Positions 37,444-49,232 of a DNA stretch of 64,000 bases are shown in pieces. The notes beneath the pieces are model-generated. The model worked only from the letters and a program-made list of their open reading frames with translations, did no database searches and was not told the DNA's origin. The DNA is from Gyrodactylus bullatarudis (Eukaryota; Platyhelminthes; Monogenea; Gyrodactylidea; Gyrodactylidae), in contig SSNU01000155.1 of the NCBI GenBank assembly GCA_012064415.1, positions 620,001-684,000 of the forward strand, in the 5' to 3' direction. Made by a program: the position numbers and the translations under genes. The number at the start of each line of letters is the position of its first letter. The stretch's first letter is position 1.

Positions 37444-38175
37444 TTATTTGTTAGAAACTTGATTCAAATCTCTGGATTTAGAAATCCAATCAGTTAAATT
37501 TGATCTCAACTGATGCATTACACAAATAGAATCATTATATTCTTTCTCTGGTAAGGAATCAACCTCAATTTCCGCATCATCTAGGGTTTGTTTTGCCAAT
37601 TTACACGCGATATCTAAACTTTTAAACACCTCGTGATAGAATATGGCAAAATTCAGTGCAACACTCAGTCTTAAGCTATTTGCAGGATTTAATTCTTGAA
37701 GAGCAAGATCAAGAGCTTCTTTATAAGCTATCAAACTACTCTCAATCGCATCTTGTTTGTCAGTGCCCAACTCCGAGTCTGCAAGATAACGGAAATAATC
37801 TCCAAGAAGTCTGGAGTAGTAAATTCTATTGTCAAAATCATTTTGGTTTACTTTAGGAAGCAATATCTTTTTCAAAATTGTGATGATTCTACAACAAAGC
37901 TTTCCTATTTCCTGGTGTAGAATATCACCATATTTCTTTGCAACTTCTACTTTCTTAGGATCATTAGAGTTATCAAGAATAAATTGCTCGATGACTCGTA
38001 TACCTTTCCTTCTGGTATCAATTTGTTTTTTAAAAGAAACAGACAAAAGAATTTTTTCCTTCTCGTCAAGCTTGGAGTCAGTGTCAACTAGTTTTTCAAT
38101 TTCAACCTGCATCAGAGGGAAATCCTGAGTTAGCTCATATATTTGTATATTTTGTAGGATACTACTCTTAGACAT
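37444..38175 (-). CDS. Divergent 14-3-3 protein
   Basis: 14-3-3 proteins are dimeric adaptors that bind phosphoserine/threonine motifs. Intronless, 243 residues, the normal length. Recognisable blocks: LLSVSFKKQIDTRRKG (binding-groove Lys and Arg), GDYFRYLADSE (groove Arg-Tyr pair), ALNFAIFYHEVF (groove Asn) and DDAEIEVDSLPEKEYNDSI ... LRSNLTDWIS. All phosphopeptide-contacting residues I know are kept, but the N-terminal dimer helices differ strongly from classical isoforms (MSKSSILQNIQIYELTQDF), so partner choice for dimers may differ. It is head-to-head with IFRD1. Lack of introns may mean a retrocopy, but the frame is intact. Confidence 0.9.
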   Translation of the reverse strand: MSKSSILQNIQIYELTQDFPLMQVEIEKLVDTDSKLDEKEKILLSVSFKKQIDTRRKGIRVIEQFILDNSNDPKKVEVAKKYGDILHQEIGKLCCRIITILKKILLPKVNQNDFDNRIYYSRLLGDYFRYLADSELGTDKQDAIESSLIAYKEALDLALQELNPANSLRLSVALNFAIFYHEVFKSLDIACKLAKQTLDDAEIEVDSLPEKEYNDSICVMHQLRSNLTDWISKSRDLNQVSNK

Positions 38176-38322
38176 TTGGTACTGATAATTTAACCCTTTA
38201 AGAACCTTCGGCCCAGTTCTGCGTCAAGGTAACAAAACAATTTGCCGCTATTTGTCATACATTTGAGTTAAAACAATAGACAAATTATCCGTTATTTGTT
38301 TGAAATAAATAGTGTATTTAAA
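38176..38322. promoter_or_regulatory. Shared divergent promoter gap 14-3-3/IFRD1
   Basis: 147 bp between the two start codons. It contains the block CCTTTAAGAACC and GC-richer sequence than the neighbouring AT-rich DNA. No TATA box assigned. Confidence 0.45.
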
Positions 38323-39622
38323 ATGCCAAAAAAAGTAAAAACCAAAGAGGTCACTGATTTAGCCAATGAATCTGATAGATGGAGTGTTATGAGTATGTGT
38401 AGTAGTGAGGATTCAAATTTTTCTGAAGTAAAAACTATTTTAACCCATCTAGCTTGATAATGAAACGCAGTTTTCAAATCCTCTAGACAAAATTGAATCT
38501 GAAATTGAGAAACTACGCGTAAAGAGACCAGAGACTAGAATAAAATATCTAAAGACTGTAATTCAATGCCTTCAATCAGCTTTTCTTAATATCGATAGCT
38601 CATGGAATTACCATATAACTTTAACAGATGGATTAGTTTTATGTATTGAAAATAATACGGGTATGGATTCAATCTACTCCGCTGAAACATTGTCTCTTCT
38701 TTCATTTCAATATCCTGAAGATGATTTAGAAGATATGTGCGAGAATTTACACTCAAAGTTGTTGAAAATTATAAAAGATAGTGCTCTCCCAGTAAAACTT
38801 AGATCAGAGTGTGCTTCTGCTATTTCAAATCTAATATGGATGTCAGGCTGGAATGACTATGGTATAATTATGGAACTCATGAATGAGCTAGAGAATATTT
38901 TCAAGTGTTCCTGTCTTAAAGGGGATGGTAAAACACCAGTTTTTGGGGATCAAATCATTGAATTTCACGAAAATGCCCTGTATTCATGGTATAGGATATT
39001 ACTGAATCTTCCAAACAACATAATTGTGGATAAATGTCAAAAAACAATGCCTCTTCTTATTAGTATTCTACGTACCAATTGTATTTCCATGAGAATTTGT
39101 GCCGCTGAAGTTATTGCCCTACTTTACGAACAAATAAGAGCTCTTCATGATGAATCCTTTAAAGGACCATGGTATCGAGACCTGGTTGAAAGCATAAGAG
39201 ATTTTTCTGTGGAAAATTTCAAGAACAAATCGAAAAATGATCTCAAGAAGCAGCGTATTACAATGCGGCATGTTTTGGATTATATTCTGAGCTTCAAGAA
39301 TTCTCGAACAAAAGTTAAATTTTCTAATTTTGAAAATTTGGAACTAACTGACCTCGAAGATCATTTTAGGTACGATTCTTTATGTGATGCTCTCAAAATT
39401 GGGCTAAATAAACATTTAAAAACTAATCCAAATGTTAGGGAAATATTCAGTCTTGGTCTCCCGTTAATGTCCAAAGAAGAACAGACTATGGCGGATCGTA
39501 AGCTTGACAAAAATCAGAAAAAATTCGAACATCAGATGGCTTCAAAGATTAGGAAAGAATACGTGAACAAAAATCGTTCGTTCAAATCTGATGTTCACAA
39601 CTCTTTTATAAATGATGAATAG
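38323..39622 (+). CDS. IFRD1: Interferon-related developmental regulator (IFRD1/2, Tis7)
   Basis: IFRD proteins are armadillo-like; they act as transcriptional co-regulators, and IFRD2/1 can bind idle ribosomes. Two exons, 38323-38427 and 38453-39622 (424 residues), separated by a 25-bp intron (donor GTAAAA, acceptor TCTAG) that must be removed to avoid a stop. The N-terminus MPKKVKTKEVTD is basic. The HEAT/ARM region includes LRSECASAISNLIW and ISMRICAAEVIALLYEQ. The conserved C-terminal IFRD block, LGLPLMSKEEQTM ... KNQKKFEHQMASKIRKEYVNKNR, is present. IFRD1 and IFRD2 cannot be told apart here. Confidence 0.88.
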
Positions 39623-40214
39623 TCCCATTGGGTGTAGACTCTTCAATGTAGAGGGGTGTACATTCACAAATATAGTTATTTCAAATTTAGTCATTTCATT
39701 GATTTTCTAAAGAAAGAATTTCAGAAAAAAGAGATATTTATTTTCATCTATTCGAGTAATGAATTGAAATGGCCTTGTCGTAAGCCAAGATTCAGAATCT
39801 ACAATGTAGACTGTTAATAAAAACTGTTATCCATCGGTAATTAACTCATCAATATATATTTATACCCTAATGTAATGCATACATATAAGCTATTTTTAAT
39901 AAAAAGATACAGAAAAAAAATCTCTCGCTATAGTTTTTCAATAACACTATTTAATAGATTAGAACAATATTCATGATTACTTGACATTTTTCTAAATTTT
40001 AAGACATTCTAAAATACTTGTGAGTAAAATATATCAGGTCAAGAAAGAATCTTTATTAAAATAAATAGGACATAATTTGAAATACATACAGTTGTAGGAT
40101 AGATGATATCACAATACCATTTTGCAGCGGTACATGCAGTTCTAATTCTACGTCATCAACGGTGAAACATTCTGTTTTTTTAGGTGAAGAAATATGGAAT
40201 AAGAGGTAAATTGA
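39623..40214. other. Intergenic region between converging IFRD1 and eEF2K
   Basis: Holds the 3' ends of both genes; AATAAA-like signals occur near 39817 and 39898. Nothing else recognised. Confidence 0.5.
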
Positions 40215-43200
40215 TCACTCCTCAGTGTCCATCGCTTCCATAATCTCATAGAATTTCATAGCCATTTTCCCATTATGAGATTCTGTGGCTTTTTCAGCAG
40301 CCAACTCATAATATTGGTCTATAAAATGAAATCAATAGATTATTGAATCAGCATGAAAATCACCCTGATCAATAATTCTAATTCTATTTATTCTCCCATG
40401 TTTTAGTTTTCTGAGGGAAGAAAAATTTAACATGATTTTTATTTTGGGTAAATTAAAGGTAATTCTCTCGTTTACTCAGACTTGATTCAAAACTATTGAC
40501 AACTTTTGGTGAATACGGAGTAATAATCGATTAAGTTAAAATCATTTCTTATCAGTCAAGATTAGATAATTTTGAACCTGAATTCGGCTCTAAAACGAGT
40601 TAGTATCTTATTTAGTATGACTGATATCGAGCAGGAGACTACCTTTTTAATATTTTCATAAAATAAGCATTAAGTTTGTTGAGCATCAAAAATGTGCCTT
40701 GGCGATAACATCCTCATCGGAAACCCTAAGGATGCTTAGAATTTAATCATACTTCTTAAGAAAGTTTGTCCAATTTCCCTTTCTCCGCTCCTGCTTGGGT
40801 TCTCTCTCCTATATAGTGAATTTCTTTCTAAATTTAATCTCACTCCTATTTGGCTTAGGAAAACTACTATTCGACAAAAAACTGCCTTCATCATTGGAAT
40901 ATAATTGTACAACCTCTGTCATTCCACTGGTTTTATAATCCCCCTCCTGACAATACACCCCCTCTGATTCAGATTCAAAGTCAACCTACTGTATTTAATT
41001 ACAAATACCAAACAATAAACCAGATATCTAAGATAATTATCATTTTTGAACCAGATAATCATGATCCTTTTATAAACTTTATTCAATAAATTTCTTTTAA
41101 ACTTGAAGAAAAAGGAAAATTCTTTCCAACTCACATGCCTTCTCCAAGTCCTTAGCAAGGTTATTTTTACCCCTGCTATACATTTCACCAAGCTTCTCAT
41201 AGATGGAATAAAGCGGACAGGGCATGGTGAGATTGTAATGCAAGAGACTTGATTCCTCCTGCCTCTCCTCCTCCTTTAATTCGATGGCCCTTTCAAACCT
41301 AAGAGATAGAGAATACACTTTTGTTTTTATTTATCAGCTTGAATTCATATCAAACAGTTAATGAAGAAGCATTAATATGTAAAAGTACGTAGATTTAGCA
41401 TGTATAACCAACCTTCTTCCAAAGTCTCTTTCACACATTTCAATGCTGAGCATAGAGAAAGGTTGGTTATACATGACGATTATAATATACAATGTATAAT
41501 AAATTTCTTTTCTCCAAACAACTGACAAGAGTACTAACTTTTCTGATAAAATTTAGTAAGATTACTATTTTTGAAAGTAAAACCTATTAAATGGCCAATA
41601 TATTTCGGATTTTAGTGATTGGATAGTGAAAATTCATTGAAAATTGAGTGGCAATTTGAAAGATTCTGGATTTTAAAAACTGAACGACATAATGAGGAAG
41701 CATTTTCGACACATGCTTCAATACAAAATAATGCTTAGTAATGATAGTTCTATTAGAAAAGTTGGTACTAATATGAGGTTAAAAATTTCACCCCTAGCCT
41801 AGTGTATATTTTATACGTTATTCCAAGTCGGTTGTATACTCAAGTTTAATTCCATCTCTCTGAGAACTAGGACTATATTCCATTGGAAAAAGGCTAACAC
41901 AAATGACAATTGATTATCGACACAGAGAGCATGAGAAAACCAATTGAGGATTAATTATAAAAAATTATGGATTTTGTATTCGATTGCGAATTTATTTTAC
42001 AAATCAATCATTGAATTGATGACTGATGGATTCTTATGATCTACACTGTATAATATACAGTTTCCTAGGACTGGCTAAGTTTTAATAATCTGAAGATGGA
42101 TTGATAGCTATATTCCTGATATCGATAATATTTCTTCATGAATTTCAAATTTCAACAAAAAGGATATACAATGTATGTATTTTGTAAAATATGCACAAGA
42201 AGAGTTGAAGGGTGATGGAAAAAAATTTGAAAAAAAATCAGAAATTTTGTTGACACATACAAGATTGACTAAAAAGTCTGCAACAACAGAGGACTATTTT
42301 GGTTAAAGTTAGTTTTCAGATCATGAGATACTATTTCTTATTTGTTTTGGTACTATTTTTGAGGCCCTACTCATTACTAATTATAGTTGATAAAGAGAGA
42401 CCCTTCATTTCAATTGATTCATTTTGCGTTTTCCTTTTTTTGAAATGATAATAAAAAAATTTTCAGTAGACCAATGGAGACTGAAAAAAAGGTTGGTTGT
42501 CTAACTTGGAATTCAGGATTCGATTTAAAAAGAGTTGGTAATATTTTAAAAATGTGTGTTAGAGTTATTGGGCATGCAGTACTAACAAACTTTGATTGAC
42601 TAGAATGGATTTATTTTGGAGCGAAAAGCTATTAAATGGGAATTTCTTTCGTATCAAACTCATTCTACTCACCAGAAGACAGCCTCCTTCCAATCAGGCT
42701 CAAGGTTAATGCCCTTGGTATTATCTCCATGATAATAGGCATTTGCTAGGAAAAGGGTCGCTGACAAGTTTCCTTTAGAGCCAGCCTTGAACATGAGGTC
42801 AAGACCCATTCGTTTGTGCTGTTCATCTTCAAACTAAAGTAAATACAGATTCCAGATAAATTTGGATACTTGAACAAAATCGAATAAGCTAACGAAATTC
42901 AAGTAGCTCTGGTGAGCATTAGGAAATATCTGCTATAATGAATTGTATTACATTCTTTTGGGTTAATAACTTTCCTCCCTATAGTCAAGGGTGAATCATT
43001 ACTCGAGAAAGTGAAATAATAGGTTATTTTGTAGGTTTTTCAAGGTTTCATTAAAATCAGACAAAATGTATTTCGGGAAACGAGGCGATCATGCGTAAAA
43101 GCCTAATCTACACACCATCTGGTTCAGAAGAATTGCCTCCTCAGTTGATCAAAAAATTCATAAACAAAACCACCATGGTTACAATCTCCGCTTGTCAAGA

Positions 43201-45208
43201 GGATTGGTAGTTCTTCTCACTACCCATACTCCTTCAAGGTATAGATTCCAAATTAACACTTTGATGCATTTAGAAGCCAGAATATAAAACAGATTGTATT
43301 CTTTATTTTTAATTTTTTACCAGATAATCATGATTATTTTACCAGGATTTTTAAAATAAAAATCCTTTTTACCTGCTCAGAATGTCTAACTATTATTCTT
43401 TAGTTAGAATTTCATGTTGATTTAATAAAAGGTATAATTTCAAAGAAATAAAGTCACAATGAAAGACAATGAAAGAAAGAGAGACCAACTTTGATATTGC
43501 AATCGGTAAATATTCCCTCATTAGATAAATTCAAGAACAGATTGGCCAAATCTATGATTGCCTCGTATATTCCCATGGAAGCAGCTGCTGACTCATGAAA
43601 TATTACAGAGTTCCAGTCGATAGATTGATCTCCTTGAAGAAATCGACCGGTTGAATGAAGACGGGCCAATTGGTGATGTACTTGACCGAGAATATTTTTG
43701 TCATCACTGCAAGCTATGTTGATGCAGCTCGGTCTGTGAGTATCCTGATTTGAACTCTTGAACTTGGTGAAAGCTTCATTGTCCTATGAAATTAGTAGAA
43801 TAATGTGAAAATTGAACTTTGAACAGGCTACATTGGATCGTATCGATTAAATAAAAATCTAGATCGAGTCTGGATTTTCACAATATTTCACGTTAACTTA
43901 CCATGGAATTTGAAGTTTGTAATCCCTCGCCGTCCCTATTCAGGGGATGAGAAGATTTTGGCAAGCTAAAGCTATCAGCAATTTCTGCAGAGATAAAATC
44001 TCGATTATCCTCAATAAAGTCTAAGGCGTCAATGCCGAACTCTCGAATCTTTTCAGTGGAGGTTGAGTTAAATCGGGAAAATTGGCCACTATCAGTGAAT
44101 GATTGTGGATGTAGCTCATTTTCACTTATTAGTCGGCATCTTTTATTTTTTATGGTAGATTTTCTCTCAGAAAGGGGTATGGCCTCTGTTGCTGAGCTTA
44201 TAGAGGCCATAGATTGATTGCTGTGACAGTCATCGAGCTCTGATTGGAACAGATCGAATTCCGAGAGCTTTAATGCCTTACAGATTCTATTGCATCGATG
44301 AGATTTAAAGAACAATGCCATTCCTTTAAGGCCAAGATTGCCATCGCCATAATAGCCAGGCTCTGCAGTGTGGATTTGGGGATCTGTCCATAAATCTCCG
44401 ACACCCTGAATATCAACGACTATGAGACGATGGCCACTTCTTTCAAAAGTGTAATGACTAAACGCATGAGGAGTATTCCTCAAGGATTCGTCAACATATC
44501 CAGAATTCGAATTGTACTTTTTATAAGTTCCTTCAATGAAATGCTCAAGATGATAGAGAGGCTTTGAAGGTCTATCGATGAATTCAATTATCGACATTTG
44601 AATTATATCAATTTTTTTTGAGATGCAACTTTGAGAGCTAAAATCTTCGCCCCATAGTTTTGCATCCATTTGTAGTTTGACGTCAGTGAAATACATTTCT
44701 CTTTCGACTGTTTGAATGTAACTCTTTCCGACATAATTATCTGAATGATTCCAATCTTTTGATTCACTGAGTGTAGATAATTTCTTCAATCGAAAACATT
44801 CACGCATCGCCCCAGCATTGAATGGCTTACTCTGCATTCGGACTTCAACAATATCCTGGACCCATTCATTCTTTAAGGCATTGTAACGATATCTTTTGAC
44901 TTTTTCAACAGGAATTTTCGTAAAATCTATTTTTACCCAAGGATCACCAGAATGCAAGGCAAGATGAAAAGCATTTTTCCATTTATTCTAAACGTATAAT
45001 AAAAAAATATTAAGTTTACTCTTATAAGACGACTGTGATCCTCAGCACAAAGGGGAATTGAGCCTCTTTCTGCTCTTGTTTTTTTAATCTCATGAATTGT
45101 CTTGGCGCTAAAGTTCAATTTTGGAGATTTAATTTCCTTTGCCACATTATCAAGCAAGAAAGAATCATTGATGTTCTTAAACGAGTAATCCCGCTCAGAG
45201 AAGGACAT
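40215..45208 (-). CDS. EEF2K: Eukaryotic elongation factor 2 kinase (alpha-kinase)
   Basis: eEF2K is a calcium/calmodulin-dependent atypical kinase that phosphorylates eEF2 and slows elongation. Exons: 45020-45208, 43902-44987, 43490-43783, 42673-42833, 41135-41298, 40215-40318 (665 residues; human 725). The calmodulin-binding helix spans the first junction (LIR|NKWKNAFHLAL). Alpha-kinase motifs: GAMRECFRLKKLS, NYVGKSYI (ATP-binding Lys), LEHFIEGTYKKYNSNSG, IVVDIQGVGDLWTDPQIH (catalytic Asp residues), GDGNLGLKGMALFF. Then a Ser/Thr-rich regulatory loop and SEL1-like helical repeats (GLDLMFKAGSKGNLSATLFLA) with the C-terminal eEF2-recruiting tail ending MDTEE. Introns grow towards the 3' end (32, 118, 656, 1,374, 816 bp). 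It is head-to-head with RFC4. Confidence 0.95.
41399..41475. repeat. 17-bp perfect inverted repeat in an eEF2K intron
   Basis: CATGTATAACCAACCTT at 41399-41415 and its exact reverse complement at 41459-41475, separated by 43 bp. Bases just inside the arms also pair partly. It could be a small hairpin RNA, a decayed transposon end pair or an insertion footprint. Confidence 0.6.
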
Positions 45209-45309
45209 TTCATATCTGCAGAGTGACAAATCAAATTTCTTTCAAAGTCTTCAAATGTTGTTTTAGCGGTATTTACATTACAAAATTTGTAAATTGAAAT
45301 TTACTCAAG
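45209..45309. promoter_or_regulatory. Shared divergent promoter gap eEF2K/RFC4
   Basis: 101 bp between the two ATGs, the tightest pair in the window. The spacer includes GTTTTAGCGG; no TATA box seen. Confidence 0.45.
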
Positions 45310-46578
45310 ATGGAAAATTTCCTTCAAGGCTTACCACCTAAAAAGAAAAAAGTGACCGATGAGAAAAGGCTAAAAATGATTCCATGGGTTGAGAAATAGT
45401 ATGTAGATAAATTTATTACTCTTTTTAGTCGGCCAAAAACTGTCGATGAAATTTCTCACCAGGATTCAATTGTCAGCGTAATGAAACAGTGCCTTATTAA
45501 CAAGGAGGTAAATTACCTTTCTCTTAATATATATAGCTTCCTAATTTCTTGTTCTATGGACCACCTGGCACTGGTAAAACATCAATTATTTTAGCTATGG
45601 CCCGACAACTATTTGGTTCCAGTTTCTCAGATCGTGTCCTTGAACTGAACGCTTCCGATGAACGTGGTATCGATGTTATAAGAACCAAAGTTAAAAATTT
45701 CGCTAGTCTTGCAATACCCGAGGTCTCTTCCGTCCCTCCCTATAAGCTAATAATACTTGACGAAGCAGATTCAATGACACCTCCAGCTCAAGCTGCATTG
45801 AGAAGAACCATGGAAACTGAAATGAAGACTACACGCTTTTGCTTGACATGCAATTATGTGACCAAGATTATTAATCCCATTACTAGTAGATGTTCAATGT
45901 TTAGATTCAAAAAACTCGATGATGAAATACCTATCAAGAGACTTCGAGAAATATCCAAGAAAGAAAATTTAACCGTTTCTGACGAAGATCTCATTTACAT
46001 TATGAACATTTCCGAAGGAGATCTGAGGAAGGGAATTACATTACTTCAAAGTGCCTCCTATTTGTCATCTGAAATAAAACTTTTGGATGATGTAAAGCAC
46101 ATTACAATCTCTAGAGATCTTATTGTCGACATCTCCTCTGTTATCCCGTCCAAGTACGAAAATGATTACTTTGAGGCTCTTAAATCGTCAGATATTGATA
46201 AAGTCTGCTCAATTTCTCAAGTGAGTTTTCTTGCATTTGTATTTCTCTTGCCTTTACCTGTTAAAAGATGATGGGTTCTAAAAATCTCTTTCTTTTTTAG
46301 AATCTCATCAAGGAGGGATTCTCCATTCAGAGATTCATCACTCAAATCTATGAAAACTTCAAGAGTTCCGACTCCAAGTTCAAGACGTTAAAAGACTCCA
46401 CTAGATCTCAAATTTTGGCAGAATTAGCTGTAAGTTTCTCTGATTTGTTAACAAAATTTTTGGTTAATCTTTATATCTATTCTACTAGAAATCAGAATAT
46501 CGAATCGTAGACGGAGCTGATGAATATTTACAATTTTTAAGCTTCTCTGCTTCAGCTATCGATCAGCTTGCTTATTGA
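45310..46578 (+). CDS. RFC4: Replication factor C subunit 4
   Basis: A small AAA+ subunit of the RFC clamp loader that opens PCNA for DNA replication and repair. Exons: 45310-45398, 45429-45507, 45537-46220, 46301-46429, 46489-46578 (356 residues; human 363). The first two introns are 30 and 29 bp. Walker A is [11 protein letters not shown]; Walker B reads ILDEADSMT; then [12 protein letters not shown]; the arginine-finger SRC motif is [12 protein letters not shown]; sensor 2 region [11 protein letters not shown]. The LDEADSM and length match RFC4 rather than RFC2, RFC3 or RFC5. The C-terminal collar region ends [10 protein letters not shown]. Confidence 0.94.
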
Positions 46579-46795
46579 TGAAAAAGTAATTTGCATAAAA
46601 TTAGAAGGTTTTTCAATGTTGAATCTATAAATATCTCAAAAATATAAAAAGAGGGCTTAGCACAATAATCAATCTTTATTCATATCAAGAGCACGTATCT
46701 GAGTAGAAATAATCTGAATTAAAATCAATCAAGAAACTTGAAGCTTTTGTCCTTTACTTTTTGAGAGAAGATATTTTTAGGTGAGGCTTACCCTT

Positions 46796-48081
46796 TCATT
46801 CTGGCTTATCCTCACCACAAGCCTCGGTCATCGATTTCGACGCGGCGGTGAAGAATGCTCCATGGCCTTTCATTGTCTCAAGTAAACTCTCTTGGAGTTC
46901 AGTCTAGATTTCAAGAAATAAATCATGACCAATTTCAAGATTTAAAGGAATTGCGCTAATCATAAAAATAACTTTAGGGTGGTTCTCCACTATTGCATGC
47001 TATTAGTATGAGTTTTTCTAAATTTTCTCTAGAGATTATTAATAATTATATATTATTATAAGCAGCCCACATTATTTAAAAAATAATTGATTTATATCTG
47101 TAGAAAAAAGTTCATTGAAAATTATGGTGAAATATGTTCTACAACTCACCAAGACTGATTCAACTGTTTTCAATACAAGTTTCGTCTTCTCCATTTGCTT
47201 GTCGAAGGCTGTCTTGAGCAGTTCCTTTTCCTGTTCCAGGGTCTAAATTAACAAATTAACAAATGTGCAGTGCTCACTTGTCTACTTGGATTTTCAGCGT
47301 CTAGTTTGGCGATTCGATTTCTCAGAGTATCGTAGTCAATTCTCACAGTTTCGAGGGCTTTTTTCTCATTCTAAATATTCTGTGATTAAAAAAATCTCAC
47401 CAGCATTAACTTGTAATCGACATCTAAAAATTCGTTGAGTTTTTTGATAAAATTGTCCTGCAAAACTTTATGAAAATTTTTTTCCTCAACTGAAATCTTT
47501 TGCAAAGCTTTTCCATAGCTGCTAAGATAGGTACCTAGATATTTTTTTATTAAAACTGAAACTTGCAATATTTATCGTCCTTTCCAAGGTTAGCAGCGGC
47601 CGCAATGTAGACACCAGCTAGTACTTCGAGGGGTGTTTGTCTATTTGGTTTTTCTCTGTCGAAAGATGTCAAAACCTTGTCCTCGATTCTAGAGGCTTGA
47701 AAAGAATATTTTAATTAGATAATTTCTTCTATGTGTATCCTATTTTTCTAAATCAATTTATAGGAGTAATGATATAAGAAACCTGATCCAAAGATTACCT
47801 GCTATTGAGATATTTTTTACTAAAAATTTACGGATAACTCAATACTGATAGCTTGCAAGAAGTAACTAACCTGGATTAGGATCAAGCCATTGTTCTATAG
47901 ATTGTTTAATTTTGTCAGACCAGAGTTTCATTTGTGTTACCTGGTTGTCGATTTCTTGATACTCTATATCGTATTCGGTTTTTTCAGTAGCGCCAATAAC
48001 TTCTTGAGCTTGCTAGAGTGTTATTAATTGGAATAAAAAGCTTACTTGATAAGCCCGGAACATTATTTTCTTGAACTCCAT
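46796..48081 (-). CDS. Endophilin-B-like N-BAR protein lacking SH3
   Basis: Endophilins bend membranes through an N-BAR dimer and recruit dynamin or synaptojanin through a C-terminal SH3. Exons: 48046-48081, 47871-48012, 47579-47695, 47401-47534, 47278-47370, 47150-47242, 46796-46903 (240 residues, half to two-thirds of normal). Seen: a short amphipathic N-terminus, GATEKTEYD, KLWSDKIKQSIEQWLDPNPA and GKGTYLSSYGKALQ. The remaining exons are Lys/Glu-rich coiled coil (NFHKVLQDNFIKKLNEFLDVDYK, TELQESLLETMKGH). The chain stops after MTEACGEDKPE, with no SH3. Intron 47535-47578 lacks GT-AG (AC-AG or GA-TA) although the frame and the family motif need it; the other introns are GT-AG. Confidence 0.78.
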
Positions 48082-48223
48082 GTTTGAATATTCACAGAAA
48101 TTTGTAAAACCTATCAAAACAAAACCTTTTAAAAGATATTATAAAATATTAAAATTGTTTTAACTGAATCAAGGGATTCTTTTTATACTTAAATTTTTTA
48201 ATAAAAATAATTTTTTGTCAATA
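48082..48223. promoter_or_regulatory. Shared divergent promoter gap endophilin/tetraspanin
   Basis: 142 bp, very AT-rich, between opposite start codons. No distinct element assigned. Confidence 0.4.
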
Positions 48224-49232
48224 ATGAATAGCGACGTTGATAGAGTTAAGGCTGCTCAGCAGTTTAAAAATACTCTTTATATTTTGAAACTTCTCTATAA
48301 TATATCTAACGGCATTATGATGGGGTTTTTTATTTTTTGCTCCGGTGCTTCAGGAATTGTAGTATACGGTAATAGACAATACGTTGTGGAAAAAATATTG
48401 AGAGATGTTTCTGCATATAATGAGACAGACCCACCTGACTTTGAACAAGTAGAATGGTTCGGAAGTTATAGTGAGATTTTTCAACTTTTCGGATTATCCC
48501 TCTTCTATGTTTCTCTCACGATTTCCTCGTGTCACTTTGTTAATATTATATCCTTTAATAGCAATTATCTCAACTACAAGTACTTTGTATGTTGTTCTAG
48601 TTATTTCCTCTCTTTAGGCAGTTATTTTTCTAGCAATAATTGTAATTTTGGAGCTCTCATTCACTCTATATGTTGCATCCGAGTCCAAAAACATTGCAGC
48701 TCTTATTAAAGAGTTTCTCTTCCACATGCAAAGAAGTGACTATCAAGGAGAGAATAACACGAATTTCTTCACATTAGCTATCAACTACGTCCAACAAACG
48801 TACAAATGTTGTGGCGTTGACAATTACCTCGAATGGCTCAATCCTTCACTAAAATGGAATCGGACAGTATTTTCAAAGGCCACAGATGAATGTGAGTATC
48901 CTTTTCTTAACCAACTCACTAAGCAGATATTCAAGTTGATTTTCCCGTGAGTTGCTGCCCTGGATACAGTTCACACGAATATATTGATTGTTCCACAATG
49001 AATGAATCTCTACTACCCTTCCAATTAGGCTGCAGCCAAATTGTCCTTGATAAAATATTTGTTTCTAGCCCAATACCCATGGCACTAATTGGCCTTCCCT
49101 ATTTCATAACTCATGTAAATTTTCTCTTGAAATTTTAGTCTATTCTAGAGTTTTATGATCATTCTCGGCTGCGTTGTCCTATACATGGATAAGGAATCTG
49201 AAATGGTTTACAGCTATGCAGTTCTTGACTAA
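48224..49232 (+). CDS. Tetraspanin
   Basis: Four-pass plasma-membrane organiser. Exons: 48224-48586, 48618-48891, 48936-49114, 49149-49232 (299 residues), with introns of 31, 44 and 34 bp. TM1 lies near residues 25-47, TM2 and TM3 flank the first intron (TM3: AVIFLAIIVILELSFTLYV). The large extracellular loop has the signature CCG (TYKCCGVDNYLEWL), then PVSCC and a further Cys (QLGCSQ), giving at least the four canonical cysteines plus two. TM4 spans the last intron (IPMALIGLPYFITH|SFMIILGCVVLYM). A short cytosolic tail ends YSYAVLD, with a YxxL/YSY-like sorting motif. First splice acceptor of intron 3 at 49148 was chosen to keep the membrane span. Confidence 0.88.
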
